Origin: Actinomycetes bacterium
GTDB taxonomy: Bacteria; Actinomycetota; Acidimicrobiia; Acidimicrobiales; Acidimicrobilacustridaceae
Assembly (NCBI GenBank): GCA_029782025.1
Contig: JAKOVR010000212.1
Span: 1 to 45,958 of the forward strand
Length of the DNA stretch: 45,958 nt
Direction: 5' to 3'
Part shown: positions 1-7,419 of the stretch, in pieces
Layout of the letters: each line of letters starts with the position of its first letter
Numbering within the stretch: the stretch's first letter is position 1
The notes under the pieces: model-generated
Seen by the model: the letters and a program-made list of their open reading frames with translations, nothing else
The model's database searches: none
What the model was told of the DNA's origin: nothing
Made by a program: the position numbers and the translations under genes

Positions 1-80
1 GCCACCGATGCCTCGAACGCGGGTCGCCTACGGCGACTGAGCGCCGCGCTGAACACGCCGGTGTCGACGACAAGCCTCAC
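1..80 (-). CDS. PIN-domain toxin (VapC-like), 3' part outside window
   Basis: Only the first 26 codons are in the window, and the frame runs off the left edge. The start is GTG. The N-terminus reads VRLVVDTGVFSAALS, which has the hydrophobic strand followed by an invariant-type Asp (D6) that begins PIN-domain ribonucleases. The GTG overlaps the TGA of the small gene upstream (GTGA, 4 bp), the usual translational coupling of antitoxin-toxin pairs. Inferred role: Mg-dependent RNase toxin. The remaining PIN acidic residues cannot be checked because the gene is cut. Confidence 0.7.
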   Translation of the reverse strand, partial: MRLVVDTGVFSAALSRRRRPAFEASV

Positions 81-253
81 GAGCGGAGTGCGGCGGCGAA
101 GGCTTCGTCCTCGTCGACGGTGAGCCCATCGATGAGCAACGCGTCCACGGACGCCAAAAATGGCGCCTGCCCGAGTTCCTCTTCCGTGAGGTCTCGGGGC
201 AGCAGCTTCACCCCGTGGGGGATTTCGTGGGCATCATTCGCAGCGTCGCTCAC
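77..253 (-). CDS. Putative antitoxin of the PIN toxin, 58 aa
   Basis: This is a small acidic protein of 58 residues starting at GTG (VSDAANDAHEIPHGVKL) and ending with TGA inside the GTG of the PIN-domain gene. Size, acidity, order (antitoxin first) and the 4-bp overlap fit the neutralising partner of a VapBC-like module. I do not recognise a RHH, AbrB or Phd fold with certainty. The middle segment (LTEEELGQAPFL, then a run of acidic residues) looks like a toxin-binding tail, so the DNA-binding part may be minimal or absent. It is too short for ordinary ORF cut-offs. The function is inferred from context only. Confidence 0.6.
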   Translation of the reverse strand: MSDAANDAHEIPHGVKLLPRDLTEEELGQAPFLASVDALLIDGLTVDEDEAFAAALRS

Positions 254-379
254 GGCTCAAAGCCTACTTGCGTCGACCCGTGGCTGAGGCCGCGTTCGTC
301 GATGCAGCCGTGCGACACAGTCCGGAGGCTGTGGCGAGGCCGGCGTTCCGCCCGTTCTCTCGGCGGGATATCGCCCGCG

Positions 380-388
380 CGATCTGTG
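380..388. repeat. Left target-site duplication of the IS
   Basis: The 9-mer CGATCTGTG at this site is repeated exactly at 1782-1790 on the other side of the element. IS256-family elements are known to make 8-9 bp duplications. Confidence 0.75.
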
Positions 389-391
389 TAT

Positions 392-414
392 GAGTCCCGC
401 GGCGTGGTGGGGTT
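392..414 (+). repeat. Left terminal inverted repeat of the IS
   Basis: It pairs with 1755-1777. The inner 14 bp (401-414) are a perfect inverted match, and the outer GAGT and CC are also shared, with three mismatches between. Confidence 0.75.
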
Positions 415-441
415 CGCGGTGTGGCGTTCCCTTGGTGTCGG

Positions 442-1674
442 TCAGCTGGTCGTGAGCTCGACGAGCTGGCTGGGGTCAGTCTCGCGCGGGTTGGCGAGCT
501 CGGCCATCGAGGTGTCCGAGAGGTAGCGGCGTGCGACGGCCCATTCGTCGTGTTGGTCGGCGAGCACGGCGCCGATGAGGCGGATCACAGCGGGGTCGTT
601 CGGGAAGATTCCCACGACGTTGGAGCGGCGCTTGATCTCCTTGTTGAGCCGCTCGAGCGGGTTGTTGGACCAGATCTTTCGCCAGTGGCCCCGCGGGAAC
701 GACGCGAACGCGAGGACGTCCGTGCGAGCCGCGCGCATCGACTCCGCCGCCTTCGGGAACCGGGGCTCGAGACCGGCAGTGACCTCGTCCCAGCGAGCCT
801 CGATCTCGGCCTTGGTGCCGAGCGCGAAGATCGACCGGAACGCAGCCGACACCATCTCCTGATGCGCCTTGGGGACCATGGCGAGCAGGTTCCTGGCGTA
901 GTGGACCCGGCACCGCTGCCAGGACGCCCCGGAGAAGTTCTTGCGGATCGCCGCGGTCAACCCGGCGTGCGCGTCGGAGATCACCAGGCGCACCCCGGTC
1001 AGGCCACGGCGTTTGAGGTCCCGGCAGAACTTGGTCCAGAACGTCTCGTCCTCGCTGTCACCGATGTCCACGCCGAGCACTTCCCGACCCCCACCAGCAG
1101 TGATCCCGGTCGCTACGACCACGGCCCGGGACACGACCTGGCCCAGCGCGTCGTCGCGGACGTGGACGTAGGTGGCGTCGAGGTACACGTACGGGAACAC
1201 GGCATGCCCCAGGGTGCGGTTCCGGAACGCGTCGACACGCCCGTCGAGCGCGGCGCAGATCCGCGACACCTCAGACTTGGAGATCCCAGTGTCGATCCCC
1301 ATCGCCATCACCAGGTCATCCACCGCCCGGGTCGAGATCCCCGACACGTAGGCCTCCATGACCACCGCGTACAACGCCTGATCGATCCGCCGGCGCGGTT
1401 CGAGCAACGACGGGAAGAACGAACCCCGGCGCAGCTTGGGGATCCCGATCCTCAGATCACCCGCCTTGGTCGAGATCGTCTTGTCGCGATGCCCGTTGCG
1501 TTCGGTCACCCGACCATCAGCCCGCTCATAGCGACCAGCACCGATCGCCGCGGTCGCTTCGACCTCGATCAGCTCCTGGAGCATGAACCGGGCCAACTCG
1601 CGGACCAGATCGACCCCCTCACCGACGCGGAGCGCGCCAAGAAGCTCAGACAGGGCAGAATCATCAAGAGCCAT
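442..1674 (-). CDS. IS256-family transposase, 410 aa
   Basis: DDE transposase catalysing cut-and-paste or copy-out transposition of the surrounding element. The expected catalytic triad is visible: D166 in YLDATYVHVRD, D234 in ISDAHAG and E341 in NPLERLNKEIKRR. The last is the diagnostic IS256 C-terminal block, with the usual N-terminal NGHRDKTISTKAGD stretch ahead of it. Length is normal for the family (about 400-420 aa). The ATG at 1674 is preferred because a strong AAGGAGG lies 8 nt upstream. An in-frame start at 1716 exists but lacks such a site. There is no frameshift or stop, so the enzyme is probably functional. A long antisense open frame over this gene is a GC-bias shadow. Confidence 0.93.
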   Translation of the reverse strand: MALDDSALSELLGALRVGEGVDLVRELARFMLQELIEVEATAAIGAGRYERADGRVTERNGHRDKTISTKAGDLRIGIPKLRRGSFFPSLLEPRRRIDQALYAVVMEAYVSGISTRAVDDLVMAMGIDTGISKSEVSRICAALDGRVDAFRNRTLGHAVFPYVYLDATYVHVRDDALGQVVSRAVVVATGITAGGGREVLGVDIGDSEDETFWTKFCRDLKRRGLTGVRLVISDAHAGLTAAIRKNFSGASWQRCRVHYARNLLAMVPKAHQEMVSAAFRSIFALGTKAEIEARWDEVTAGLEPRFPKAAESMRAARTDVLAFASFPRGHWRKIWSNNPLERLNKEIKRRSNVVGIFPNDPAVIRLIGAVLADQHDEWAVARRYLSDTSMAELANPRETDPSQLVELTTS

Positions 1675-1754
1675 CGGTGTGGCCTCCTTCGTGTGCTCGT
1701 GCAAGGAACACACCAAGGATCACGCCGATGGCTCACCCCACGGCGGACCCCCCA

Positions 1755-1777
1755 AACCCCACCACGCCATGGAACTC
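1755..1777 (-). repeat. Right terminal inverted repeat of the IS
   Basis: Reverse complement of 392-414 with three mismatches. It lies 80 bp upstream of the transposase start, between the promoter-proximal end and the duplicated target. Confidence 0.75.
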
Positions 1778-1781
1778 TGTC

Positions 1782-1790
1782 CGATCTGTG
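1782..1790. repeat. Right target-site duplication of the IS
   Basis: Exact copy of 380-388 (CGATCTGTG). Confidence 0.75.
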
Positions 1791-1874
1791 ACCGGTGGGA
1801 AGTGCCGCCACCGCGTGGCCAAGTGGAGGGCAAGTTCCGGGTATACGCCAAGTCGGCGCTGCCAGAATGAATGG

Positions 1875-2270
1875 GTGGCGAAGCTCTCGTTCCTCGGTGC
1901 GGCGGCCGCCCTCTTCCCGGTGGCAGTCGGCGGCACCGTGTTTGCGCTGCTCGCGAAGCTGGCGGGCACACCGCTGACGACCGCACGCACGGGTCTCATC
2001 TGTTTCCTGCTCGCTGGAACCGCCACCGCCGTCGCCGCGGACCTTGCTGGTACCGCCCGTACGCCGGGCTACAGCCCTATCGCTCACACGGTCGCCGTGT
2101 TCGCCATCCCGCTCGCCACCCTCATGGCCGCCAAGGGCCCGTTCGAAAGCTGGCTGTTCACATGGTGGGTTCTCCTTCTCGTCGGCGTCCTCGTCGTCGT
2201 CGGCGACCTTGCCCTGTGCGAGCATCGATCCCAACGAAGGTCTCGGCCCGAGATGAAAGAGCTCGAGTGA
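1875..2270 (+). CDS. Small four-helix membrane protein, 131 aa, unknown
   Basis: Integral membrane protein with four predicted helices: about residues 6-26 (FLGAAAALFPVAVGG), 42-60 (LICFLLAGTATAVAADLAG), 72-91 (IAHTVAVFAIPLATLMAAKG) and 96-117 (WWVLLLVGVLVVVGD). A charged tail (RSQRRSRPEMKELE) follows. I do not recognise the family. GTG 1875 is chosen because the hydrophobic core begins right after it and the stop of the IS-disrupted frame lies only 4 nt upstream. No good ribosome binding site is visible, which fits coupling to the upstream frame. If that is right, the IS insertion probably reduced or altered its expression. Codon use and GC-rich third positions fit a real gene. Confidence 0.55.
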   Translation: MAKLSFLGAAAALFPVAVGGTVFALLAKLAGTPLTTARTGLICFLLAGTATAVAADLAGTARTPGYSPIAHTVAVFAIPLATLMAAKGPFESWLFTWWVLLLVGVLVVVGDLALCEHRSQRRSRPEMKELE

Positions 2271-2314
2271 CCGATCTTCCCGACTCCAGCCCGCGTCGCT
2301 GAGCCGGCGATGTG

Positions 2315-2330
2315 CCCGCTGTGGGGCGGG
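2315..2330. terminator. Small GC hairpin between convergent genes
   Basis: CCCGC (2315-2319) pairs with GCGGG (2326-2330) across a 6-nt loop. It lies between the stop codons of two converging genes (2270 and 2386). There is no T-run, so termination is only a guess. Confidence 0.3.
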
Positions 2331-2385
2331 TGATCTGGGATACCTTCGACCGTGGTTATGCCCGCGGCGTGCCGGGGTTCGCGGG

Positions 2386-2883
2386 TCACGGGGAGGTCGG
2401 ATGCGGCGCCGCCGCGGGTGGAACGGTACCGATAGGAGGCAGGCCCTCCGGGCACGAGGTTCGCTGCAGGATCGAGGCGAGTCCGATCGGGATCGAGTAC
2501 TGGAGGTAAGCGCAATCTCCGGGCGGCAACGGAAGGCGCTGGTGGTTCATCTCGGGCCAGCAATGTTCTGGGCTGAGCATCCCACGCGCGTCGATCTCCC
2601 GACTGCAGAACTCGGTGGCGGCGACGGACTCAATTCGGACGAGTGGTGCGTCGCAGTGTCCGATCGGTGGATTGGGCCCAACGTCGCCCCCACAAGCCAT
2701 CTGCGGACGACCCGCGGCGTCGGTTACGCCGCCCAGGCTGGTCGTGGGGGGAGTCGGGGAAGGGCTGCATGCGACTGCAAGGACCGATATCAGGAAGACG
2801 ATCCCAAGTGGGGTGCCGCGGGCACCAATGCGTCGATCGGAGAAGGTCGATCCACACGCTGGACCCTGTCGAACGCCGATCAT
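2386..2883 (-). CDS. Small Cys-rich putative lipoprotein, 165 aa
   Basis: A basic n-region is followed by the hydrophobic segment GTPLGIVFLISVLAVAC, ending in a LAVAC lipobox, so signal peptidase II cleavage and membrane anchoring are predicted. The first residues after the Cys are Pro/Ser/Thr-rich (SPSPTPPTTS). The mature part carries several further cysteines (MACGGD, GHCDAP, FCSREID, HCWPEM, GDCAYL, SCPEG), suggesting disulfides. No family is recognised. The start at 2883 places the signal about 30 residues in, which is long; a closer start is possible but no clear ribosome binding site decides it. It lies just downstream of a larger lipoprotein on the same strand (195 bp gap), in the accessory-looking part of the window. 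Confidence 0.5.
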   Translation of the reverse strand: MIGVRQGPACGSTFSDRRIGARGTPLGIVFLISVLAVACSPSPTPPTTSLGGVTDAAGRPQMACGGDVGPNPPIGHCDAPLVRIESVAATEFCSREIDARGMLSPEHCWPEMNHQRLPLPPGDCAYLQYSIPIGLASILQRTSCPEGLPPIGTVPPAAAPHPTSP

Positions 2884-3078
2884 CGCTCGCCTTGAGAACC
2901 ACCGGTGGACAGCACGCGCTCCGTCTGTGTTTTCTGGGACGCGGTTATCCACGGCGGCCGGGGCACGCTCCGGATGGAGTTGGCGGGTTCCAGCGTTTGC
3001 CACCGGTTTGGATGGCCAGGGCTGTGCCGTCCCAGATCAGCCCATGCCACCTAGCGTCCTCCACCGCGCTACCTCCAC

Positions 3079-4533
3079 TCAGCCGGCGGGGCGGGCCTTC
3101 GTAAGAACTGTGAGGTCGCCTCTGCCCGCTGGCGCGGGGAACCGCAGGACGTAGGTCCACGACTCAGGGTTGAGCGCTGAGCCGGGCTGACGATGGACGC
3201 CGGGCGGATCGTCGGTCCGCTGGCCAAAGAGAATGAGACCGCCCCCCTCGGTGGTGGCCGCGTCAACGACTGTCGAACCGTAGATCGGAAGGACGTCTCC
3301 AGTGCTTCCTACGATCAGGCGTTGGTCGGCATCGCCATCGAGAGACATGTGGACGATGGTCTCACGAGCTCCAGTTGCCTCCTCTACGAGGAGCACCGTG
3401 TAGCCGGACGGGTCGTTCCATGCCCGGACCGGGACTCCGAAGAGGATCGTGCGGGCTGGTCGGAAGCTGCCGAGCCGATCGACCGCGCACAACGTCGCGT
3501 CGGGGAACGAGCCCTTCGCTACAACGAACTCGGCCGATGTGGCACTGTCGGGTGCCCCGCCGAGGGCGACCACGCCCAGCACCGGCCCAGGCACCTGCCA
3601 CAGGTGACGGTGGTCTGAGGTCCATCCGTCTGCACCCGAGTCGGTTCCCACAGCCACTGAACCACGGGCCGACAGGGCCAGATGCAGCCGCCAAGTGTCC
3701 GTCGCCTCGATTGGTTCGTTCCACGAGGGCTGGCCAGCCCGGTCGAAGAGTGTGACGGAGCCTCGTTGACCCGATGGCTTGACAGCGACAGCCGTCCATT
3801 CGCCCACCACTGCCGCGTTCCACCGGGTGCCGCCGGGTCCAGTGCCGGCGGCCGGGACAGGGGAGAGCTCTTTCTGCTGCTTGACGCTGCCATCGTTGGT
3901 GACGATCGCCGTCATGACCGTGACGTCCACGTTCGCGCCGTACTCGACTGGGAAGGATCCGTCGTACCGAGGCCACGTCACGATGGTTCCGCCCTCGGCG
4001 ACGACGAGAGGTTGAGAACTGGACTGATTCGTGTCCCCTAGTGATGGTCCGAGGTCCCGACTCCAGATGGTTTGCCCCCTGGGCGAGAGCTTCCGAAGGC
4101 GAAGCCGAGATGCGTCGATGAACGACGCGCCCTCCGAAGACGACGAAGCAGGAGGAGCCGGGACGCGCCGGAGGGTCGACTCGACCTCGAGCACGACCGT
4201 GTCGTCACCTGATGGCACGGCGGCCAGGCCCAACAGGTTCCCGTCGGCCACCCGCGTGTGGATCCTCGGATCGAGGTACACGGAGTCATCGAGCGACGGC
4301 CCGAGGTCGGGCCGTGAGGACGGCGCCGCAACGCACGAGCTACTGGCCCTCAACGTCGTGCCAACGTGAACGATGGTTCCCGCTGTGGTTGCCACCGAAC
4401 CCGTTGACGTGCCGGCACCGGAGGAGGTTTGGCTTGTCGAGGAGCCGCACGCTGTGACAGCAACGAGCGCTCCGATGACGAGGAGCAGTCCCCACCTGTT
4501 CACCGCACGCCGACGATCACCGAAAAGCCGCAC
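3079..4533 (-). CDS. Large secreted lipoprotein, beta-propeller-like, 484 aa
   Basis: The N-terminal signal (WGLLLVIGALVAVTAC) ends in a VTAC lipobox and is followed by a Ser/Thr/Gly linker (GSSTSQTSSGAG). The mature part is a series of about 40-50-residue strand-rich segments alternating with turns: TIVTWPRYDG, RGSVTLFDRAG, RGSVAVGTDSG, SFPDATLCAVDRLG, TVLLVEEATGARETIVHMSLDG, GGGLILFGQRTD. This is the pattern of PQQ/WD-like propellers, and I infer such a fold. No enzymatic motif is seen. The start is GTG with a weak ribosome binding site; a second GTG ten codons in (VNRWGLLL) would give a more compact signal peptide. It is an orphan within an accessory-looking stretch, and the gene divergent from it is a membrane protein. 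Confidence 0.7.
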   Translation of the reverse strand: MRLFGDRRRAVNRWGLLLVIGALVAVTACGSSTSQTSSGAGTSTGSVATTAGTIVHVGTTLRASSSCVAAPSSRPDLGPSLDDSVYLDPRIHTRVADGNLLGLAAVPSGDDTVVLEVESTLRRVPAPPASSSSEGASFIDASRLRLRKLSPRGQTIWSRDLGPSLGDTNQSSSQPLVVAEGGTIVTWPRYDGSFPVEYGANVDVTVMTAIVTNDGSVKQQKELSPVPAAGTGPGGTRWNAAVVGEWTAVAVKPSGQRGSVTLFDRAGQPSWNEPIEATDTWRLHLALSARGSVAVGTDSGADGWTSDHRHLWQVPGPVLGVVALGGAPDSATSAEFVVAKGSFPDATLCAVDRLGSFRPARTILFGVPVRAWNDPSGYTVLLVEEATGARETIVHMSLDGDADQRLIVGSTGDVLPIYGSTVVDAATTEGGGLILFGQRTDDPPGVHRQPGSALNPESWTYVLRFPAPAGRGDLTVLTKARPAG

Positions 4534-4993
4534 CCGTCACCCGCTCATTGTCGCCGACGCCGGACCCCGCGTCACGCGATCGGCGTGGGACCCGGCAGCT
4601 CCTCATGTCGGGTGACTGGTGGATCAGCGCGGACGGCCCGTCGGTGGTCATCTCCGATGGCCCCCAGCAGCCTCCTATGTTGAAGCCATTACGGAGGTCA
4701 TCCCCCGGACCGGGCCCTGCTGGCGAGGAGCGGTGGGTTGAGATCGATGCGACGCGAATCGAGGTGATCGCGAAACGTCAGGACTGAACATGGCCGTCGC
4801 GAACCCATCCGGCGATAGGACCGCCCGGGATCCGTCGTTAGGGGATGCGTCGGAGCGTGGATCTGGGACGGTTCCCGCGCTCGTTGGGCTGGCTTGACTG
4901 GTCGATCGAGATGTCGATGGTCGCCACGCCAGCCGATGGGCTCCGCGCCCCGCGCGTCAGCGCCGGTGTGATCGTGCAGCGGACCGGCGAGGA
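4534..4993. other. 460-bp intergenic region between divergent genes
   Basis: Short frames exist on both strands (for example 4548-4787 plus) but have arginine/proline-rich, frame-shadow composition and no ribosome binding sites. No convincing promoter hexamers, repeats or hairpins were found. It presumably carries the two divergent promoters. Confidence 0.4.
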
Positions 4994-6055
4994 GTGCACG
5001 ATGGAGGTGTGACGCAGCCCGAGCGCGCTTCAGTCAAGGAACCAGTCCCCGATTGGTGGTTCGTCGGGGTGCTCATCGTCATGTTCGGCCTGCCTGCGTC
5101 GTGGCTCGTCGGAACAGCACTCCTTCGCAAACCCGGGACAGTTCTCGTGCTCGGAGGCTTGTTCGCGGGTTCCGTATGGTGGTTCGTCAAGGCAACGAGA
5201 CCCGCGCCGCAACATCTGCCCCCGCCACCTGCGTCCACGATCGTCCCGACAGCGCAGCGCGAGGCTGATGTACCCCCGGCTCCCGACACTCTTGGGTGGG
5301 TCGCCTGGCGCTCCGTCACCGGGCGGGCGAGCCGTGCGCGGCCAGTCCACGTCGATTCGCCTCGCTCGAAGGGTGCGTGCATCGACGCCCTGGCACGACT
5401 CATGCCCCCAATCGAAACCGACCTGCGATTCACGAAGCATCTGACCCGCTCGTCCCCGGATCGCTGGATGGACGTCGACGACGACACCGATAGGGCCCGT
5501 CTCTCGCTCCACATCTCAGGTGTCGCGTTCCCACGAGTCGCCAGCTCGGCTGGTGCTGATGGGTGGATCCGTCCATCGTCAGGCGGATGCGCCATCGATG
5601 TCTGGGTACGTCCGAGTCAGCTGAACCACCTAAGCGCTATCGCCACGGGGATCGTGTACGCAGGTTTCTCATCTGTCGTGTTGATCACTGCGGCATTGAA
5701 CGCGGCGAGCGGTTGGGTCAGCGCCGCGCTCGGCGGCACAACTATCGCGGCGGTTCTCGCCGGTGTCGGCGTCGCGGCGATGAGGGCCGAGCGCCGGCTC
5801 GCCGCGCGTCTCGTGGACGATCTCGTTGCCGCGTTAGAGCAGGCGAGCGCATCGACCGCCGTGACGCCATCGTCGACGGGAGACCTCCCTGTACCACCCG
5901 TCCACGTGATGACCTCAACCGAACGAGCAGTCCACACCGCGAACACGCAAGTTCGCATCGGACCCTCCTCAGGATCGGCAGGCTGTCTACCCACGGGCGC
6001 TGTCATCGCGAGCGCCGTGCTCCTTATCGTCGGCTCCATCACCGCGCTCGGGTGA
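4994..6055 (+). CDS. Membrane protein with five predicted helices, unknown, 353 aa
   Basis: Two N-terminal helices (WWFVGVLIVMFGLPASWLVG and TVLVLGGLFAGSVWWFV) are followed by a soluble region of about 130 residues that contains RSKGACIDALARLMPP and RARLSLHISGV. A second helix pair follows (GIVYAGFSSVVLITAALNAA and LGGTTIAAVLAGVGVAAM). A long charged/Ser-rich stretch precedes a C-terminal helix (GAVIASAVLLIVGSITA). I recognise no family. The start is uncertain: GTG 4994 and GTG 5009 are both possible, each with a purine-rich stretch too close to serve as a normal ribosome binding site. It stands alone, with a 460-bp spacer upstream and a convergent small gene downstream. Confidence 0.6.
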   Translation: MHDGGVTQPERASVKEPVPDWWFVGVLIVMFGLPASWLVGTALLRKPGTVLVLGGLFAGSVWWFVKATRPAPQHLPPPPASTIVPTAQREADVPPAPDTLGWVAWRSVTGRASRARPVHVDSPRSKGACIDALARLMPPIETDLRFTKHLTRSSPDRWMDVDDDTDRARLSLHISGVAFPRVASSAGADGWIRPSSGGCAIDVWVRPSQLNHLSAIATGIVYAGFSSVVLITAALNAASGWVSAALGGTTIAAVLAGVGVAAMRAERRLAARLVDDLVAALEQASASTAVTPSSTGDLPVPPVHVMTSTERAVHTANTQVRIGPSSGSAGCLPTGAVIASAVLLIVGSITALG

Positions 6056-6101
6056 CGCAGCCGACAGTCGACGCTGTCACCGCCCCGGCGATCGGCTCGC
6101 G

Positions 6102-6221
6102 TCGTTCGATGCGGGCCATCGGGATATCGCCCGCGCGTTTGGGGACAATGACCGCTGGAACTTCGGCGCGGCTCAGTACACGGAGCTCACCGACCACCGA
6201 GGAACACCTCGGCAGGAACGA
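6102..6221 (+). pseudogene. Startless fragment related to the IS-split frame
   Basis: An 18-bp block, CGGGATATCGCCCGCGCG (6120-6137), is identical to 364-381 and in the same phase encodes RDIARA in both places. It is followed here by FGDNDRW and there (after removing the IS) by ICDRW. The frame has no start codon, sits between two convergent genes and runs into the 3' end of the 159-aa gene. A decayed partial copy is the simplest reading. The DNA match is seen directly; homology of the longer region is inference. Confidence 0.35.
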
Positions 6222-6666
6222 AGTGCTCGAGTCCCGCCTTTGCGCCCGGGTGTGCCGGCTCGACGATCGTCACCCCGGAGTTGGTCCAGCGGCATTGGAA
6301 CTGGTCGATATCGGTCGACTCGAGAGCCACGTACACCCCGTAGTCCCCACCGAAATCGACGGACAGGCCGTGCCCCACCACCGCCTCGCTGGACTCGCCC
6401 GACGGCAAGATGTGCCAAGACCTGAACTTGACTTGGTAGGGCCCGTAGTCGGGTCGCGGGATCGCCGAGAAGTCGATCGAGGGCGGCTCCTGGCACGAGG
6501 GTGGAATGACAGTTCGTAGCGTCCCCCACGACAGGCCGAACGACAGAAGTTGGAACGTCAGGGCCAGAACGATGGCCTCGATGCCTACCCGTGCGATCCG
6601 GCGCGAAAGCGGTCGGCGGGAGCTTGCTCCAAGCCCAGGCGTCGGCGCTGGGGGCGGGTCGACCAC
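6187..6666 (-). CDS. Single-pass membrane protein, unknown, 159 aa
   Basis: A short Pro-rich cytoplasmic tail with several arginines (RRPLSRRIAR) precedes one transmembrane segment (VGIEAIVLALTFQLLSFGLSW, about residues 28-47). An extracytoplasmic domain of about 105 residues follows, with two cysteines (PPSCQEPP and FQCRWTN) that may form a disulfide. No family is recognised. The start is a GTG at 6666 without a strong ribosome binding site. Its 3' end overlaps the decayed RDIARA fragment on the other strand. It is an orphan gene of the accessory stretch, upstream of the toxin-antitoxin promoter on the opposite strand. Confidence 0.55.
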   Translation of the reverse strand: MVDPPPAPTPGLGASSRRPLSRRIARVGIEAIVLALTFQLLSFGLSWGTLRTVIPPSCQEPPSIDFSAIPRPDYGPYQVKFRSWHILPSGESSEAVVGHGLSVDFGGDYGVYVALESTDIDQFQCRWTNSGVTIVEPAHPGAKAGLEHFVPAEVFLGGR

Positions 6667-6811
6667 AGCGGCGACTCTAGGACCTCGAACGTCGAGCCAG
6701 ATCGCGACGAGCCGGCGTTCGGCTCGTTCGCGAACCGGCGATGGATGGCGGGGGGGGTAAGGGGGCTTGTGGTGTTCGGCGCGGCGAGATCACGTTCTTC
6801 CCTTCCGCCGA

Positions 6812-6833
6812 ATTACGTATTACGATAACTGGG
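6812..6833 (+). promoter_or_regulatory. Promoter/operator of the toxin-antitoxin operon
   Basis: An unusually AT-rich patch contains two tandem heptads, ATTACGT (6812-6818) and ATTACGA (6819-6825). The second overlaps a -10-like TACGAT (6821-6826). Transcription would start at about 6833-6835, at or next to the GTG start, so a leaderless mRNA is likely. Tandem short repeats over the -10 are typical of RHH autorepressor sites, and the downstream gene encodes an RHH protein. No clear -35 was found. Confidence 0.5.
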
Positions 6834-6834
6834 T

Positions 6835-7095
6835 GTGGACATCCACCAGTCGGCGCACAAGCACGGCGTCACCGACGAGGACATCGGGCACGCGGTGGAG
6901 CATGCCATCACCGTGGTCGACCTCGAACCTGACGCCGATCCCCCCACCGTGTTGGCCATCGGCCCGAGCGTCGCCGGGAACCTGCTCGAAGTCATCTGGC
7001 TCGAACTGGACAACGACCGGGCTCTGGTGATCCACGCCATGGCGCTGCGTCCGATCTTCCACGCGCTACTCCCCAACCAGGAGCCCCGACCATGA
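6835..7095 (+). CDS. BrnT-like putative toxin, 86 aa
   Basis: Small protein, toxin-first in a two-gene operon with an RHH antitoxin. The N-terminus (SAHKHGVTDEDIGHAVEHAI) resembles the KHGV-containing helix that begins BrnT-type RNase toxins and related families. It is followed by strand motifs VLAIGPSVAGNLLEVIWLEL and ALVIHAMALRPIF, matching a small antiparallel beta-sheet RNase fold. The GTG start has no ribosome binding site but sits right at the predicted transcription start. The stop overlaps the next start by 4 bp (ATGA). RNase activity is inferred from family resemblance. Similar KHGV proteins in actinobacteria are usually annotated as hypothetical, so BrnT membership is not certain. 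Confidence 0.65.
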   Translation: MDIHQSAHKHGVTDEDIGHAVEHAITVVDLEPDADPPTVLAIGPSVAGNLLEVIWLELDNDRALVIHAMALRPIFHALLPNQEPRP

Positions 7096-7373
7096 CCAAG
7101 CCGAAGACCTACCGGACCAAGACCGGCCGAGAGCTCACCGACGAGGACATCACCGCGCTCGCCGCCGCCGTCGAGACGGCCACCTACGACGTCGAAGCAC
7201 TCAAGACCCGCCAACGGGGCCGCCCAGCCATGGGCTCGGCACCCGCCGAAGTCGTACCGGTCCGCCTCGACCCTGAACTGCGCGAGGCAGTCGAAGCGAG
7301 AGCGCACCAGGAACACACGACAACGAGCGAAGTCATCCGCCGCGCCCTCCGCAACTTCCTCGACGTCGCCTGA
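7092..7373 (+). CDS. RHH (CopG-type) antitoxin, 93 aa
   Basis: The C-terminal half holds a ribbon-helix-helix domain: strand VVPVRLDPELREAVEARA, helix, then TTTSEVIRRALRNFL. Such domains bind DNA as dimers. The N-terminal half (TGRELTDEDITALAAAVE...) would contact the toxin. Translation is coupled to the toxin through ATGA. In BrnT/BrnA-like modules the RHH protein neutralises the toxin and represses its own promoter. The tandem ATTACG heptads at 6812-6825 are the obvious candidate site. A hairpin (7420-7433) follows about 50 bp downstream. Confidence 0.8.
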   Translation: MTKPKTYRTKTGRELTDEDITALAAAVETATYDVEALKTRQRGRPAMGSAPAEVVPVRLDPELREAVEARAHQEHTTTSEVIRRALRNFLDVA

Positions 7374-7419
7374 CCGCGGGCATAACAACGCCTCGATCAC
7401 CCGTGCAACGCGAGCCGAT

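Larger units (their letters stand above)
389..1781 (-). mobile_element. IS256-family insertion sequence, complete, about 1.39 kb
   Basis: The element is bounded by 9-bp direct repeats (380-388 and 1782-1790). It has imperfect inverted ends: 392-414 against 1755-1777 share the pattern GAGTYCC, two mismatched bases, then a perfect 14-bp block (GGCGTGGTGGGGTT at 401-414, reverse complement at 1755-1768). It carries one intact transposase gene on the minus strand. Intact ends, duplications and ORF suggest a fairly recent, possibly still active insertion. It interrupts a small frame lying between the PIN module and a membrane-protein gene. Confidence 0.85.
268..1870 (+). pseudogene. Small gene split by the IS256-type insertion (parts 268-388 and 1791-1870)
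   Basis: If the IS (389-1781) and one copy of the 9-bp duplication are removed, the frame ending at 388 joins in phase to 1791. It then reads ...FSRRDIARAIC-DRWEVPPPRG... and stops at TGA 1868-1870. The 5' part is open back through a possible TTG (268) or GTG (280) start, divergent from the antitoxin start at 253. The joined product would be about 60-70 aa, basic and unrecognised. The stop is followed directly by the start of the next membrane-protein gene, so the two may once have been co-translated. The same RDIARA codons recur at 6120-6137, followed by DNDRW. The split is seen directly; that the frame was ever expressed is inference. Confidence 0.4.

Noticed and set aside
421..1791. 456-codon open frame antisense to the transposase
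   Set aside because: Opposite strand of an intact IS256 transposase; Arg/Asp-rich shadow composition and no family motif.
4548..4787. Short plus-strand frame in the 460-bp spacer
   Set aside because: No ribosome binding site; shadow-type composition.
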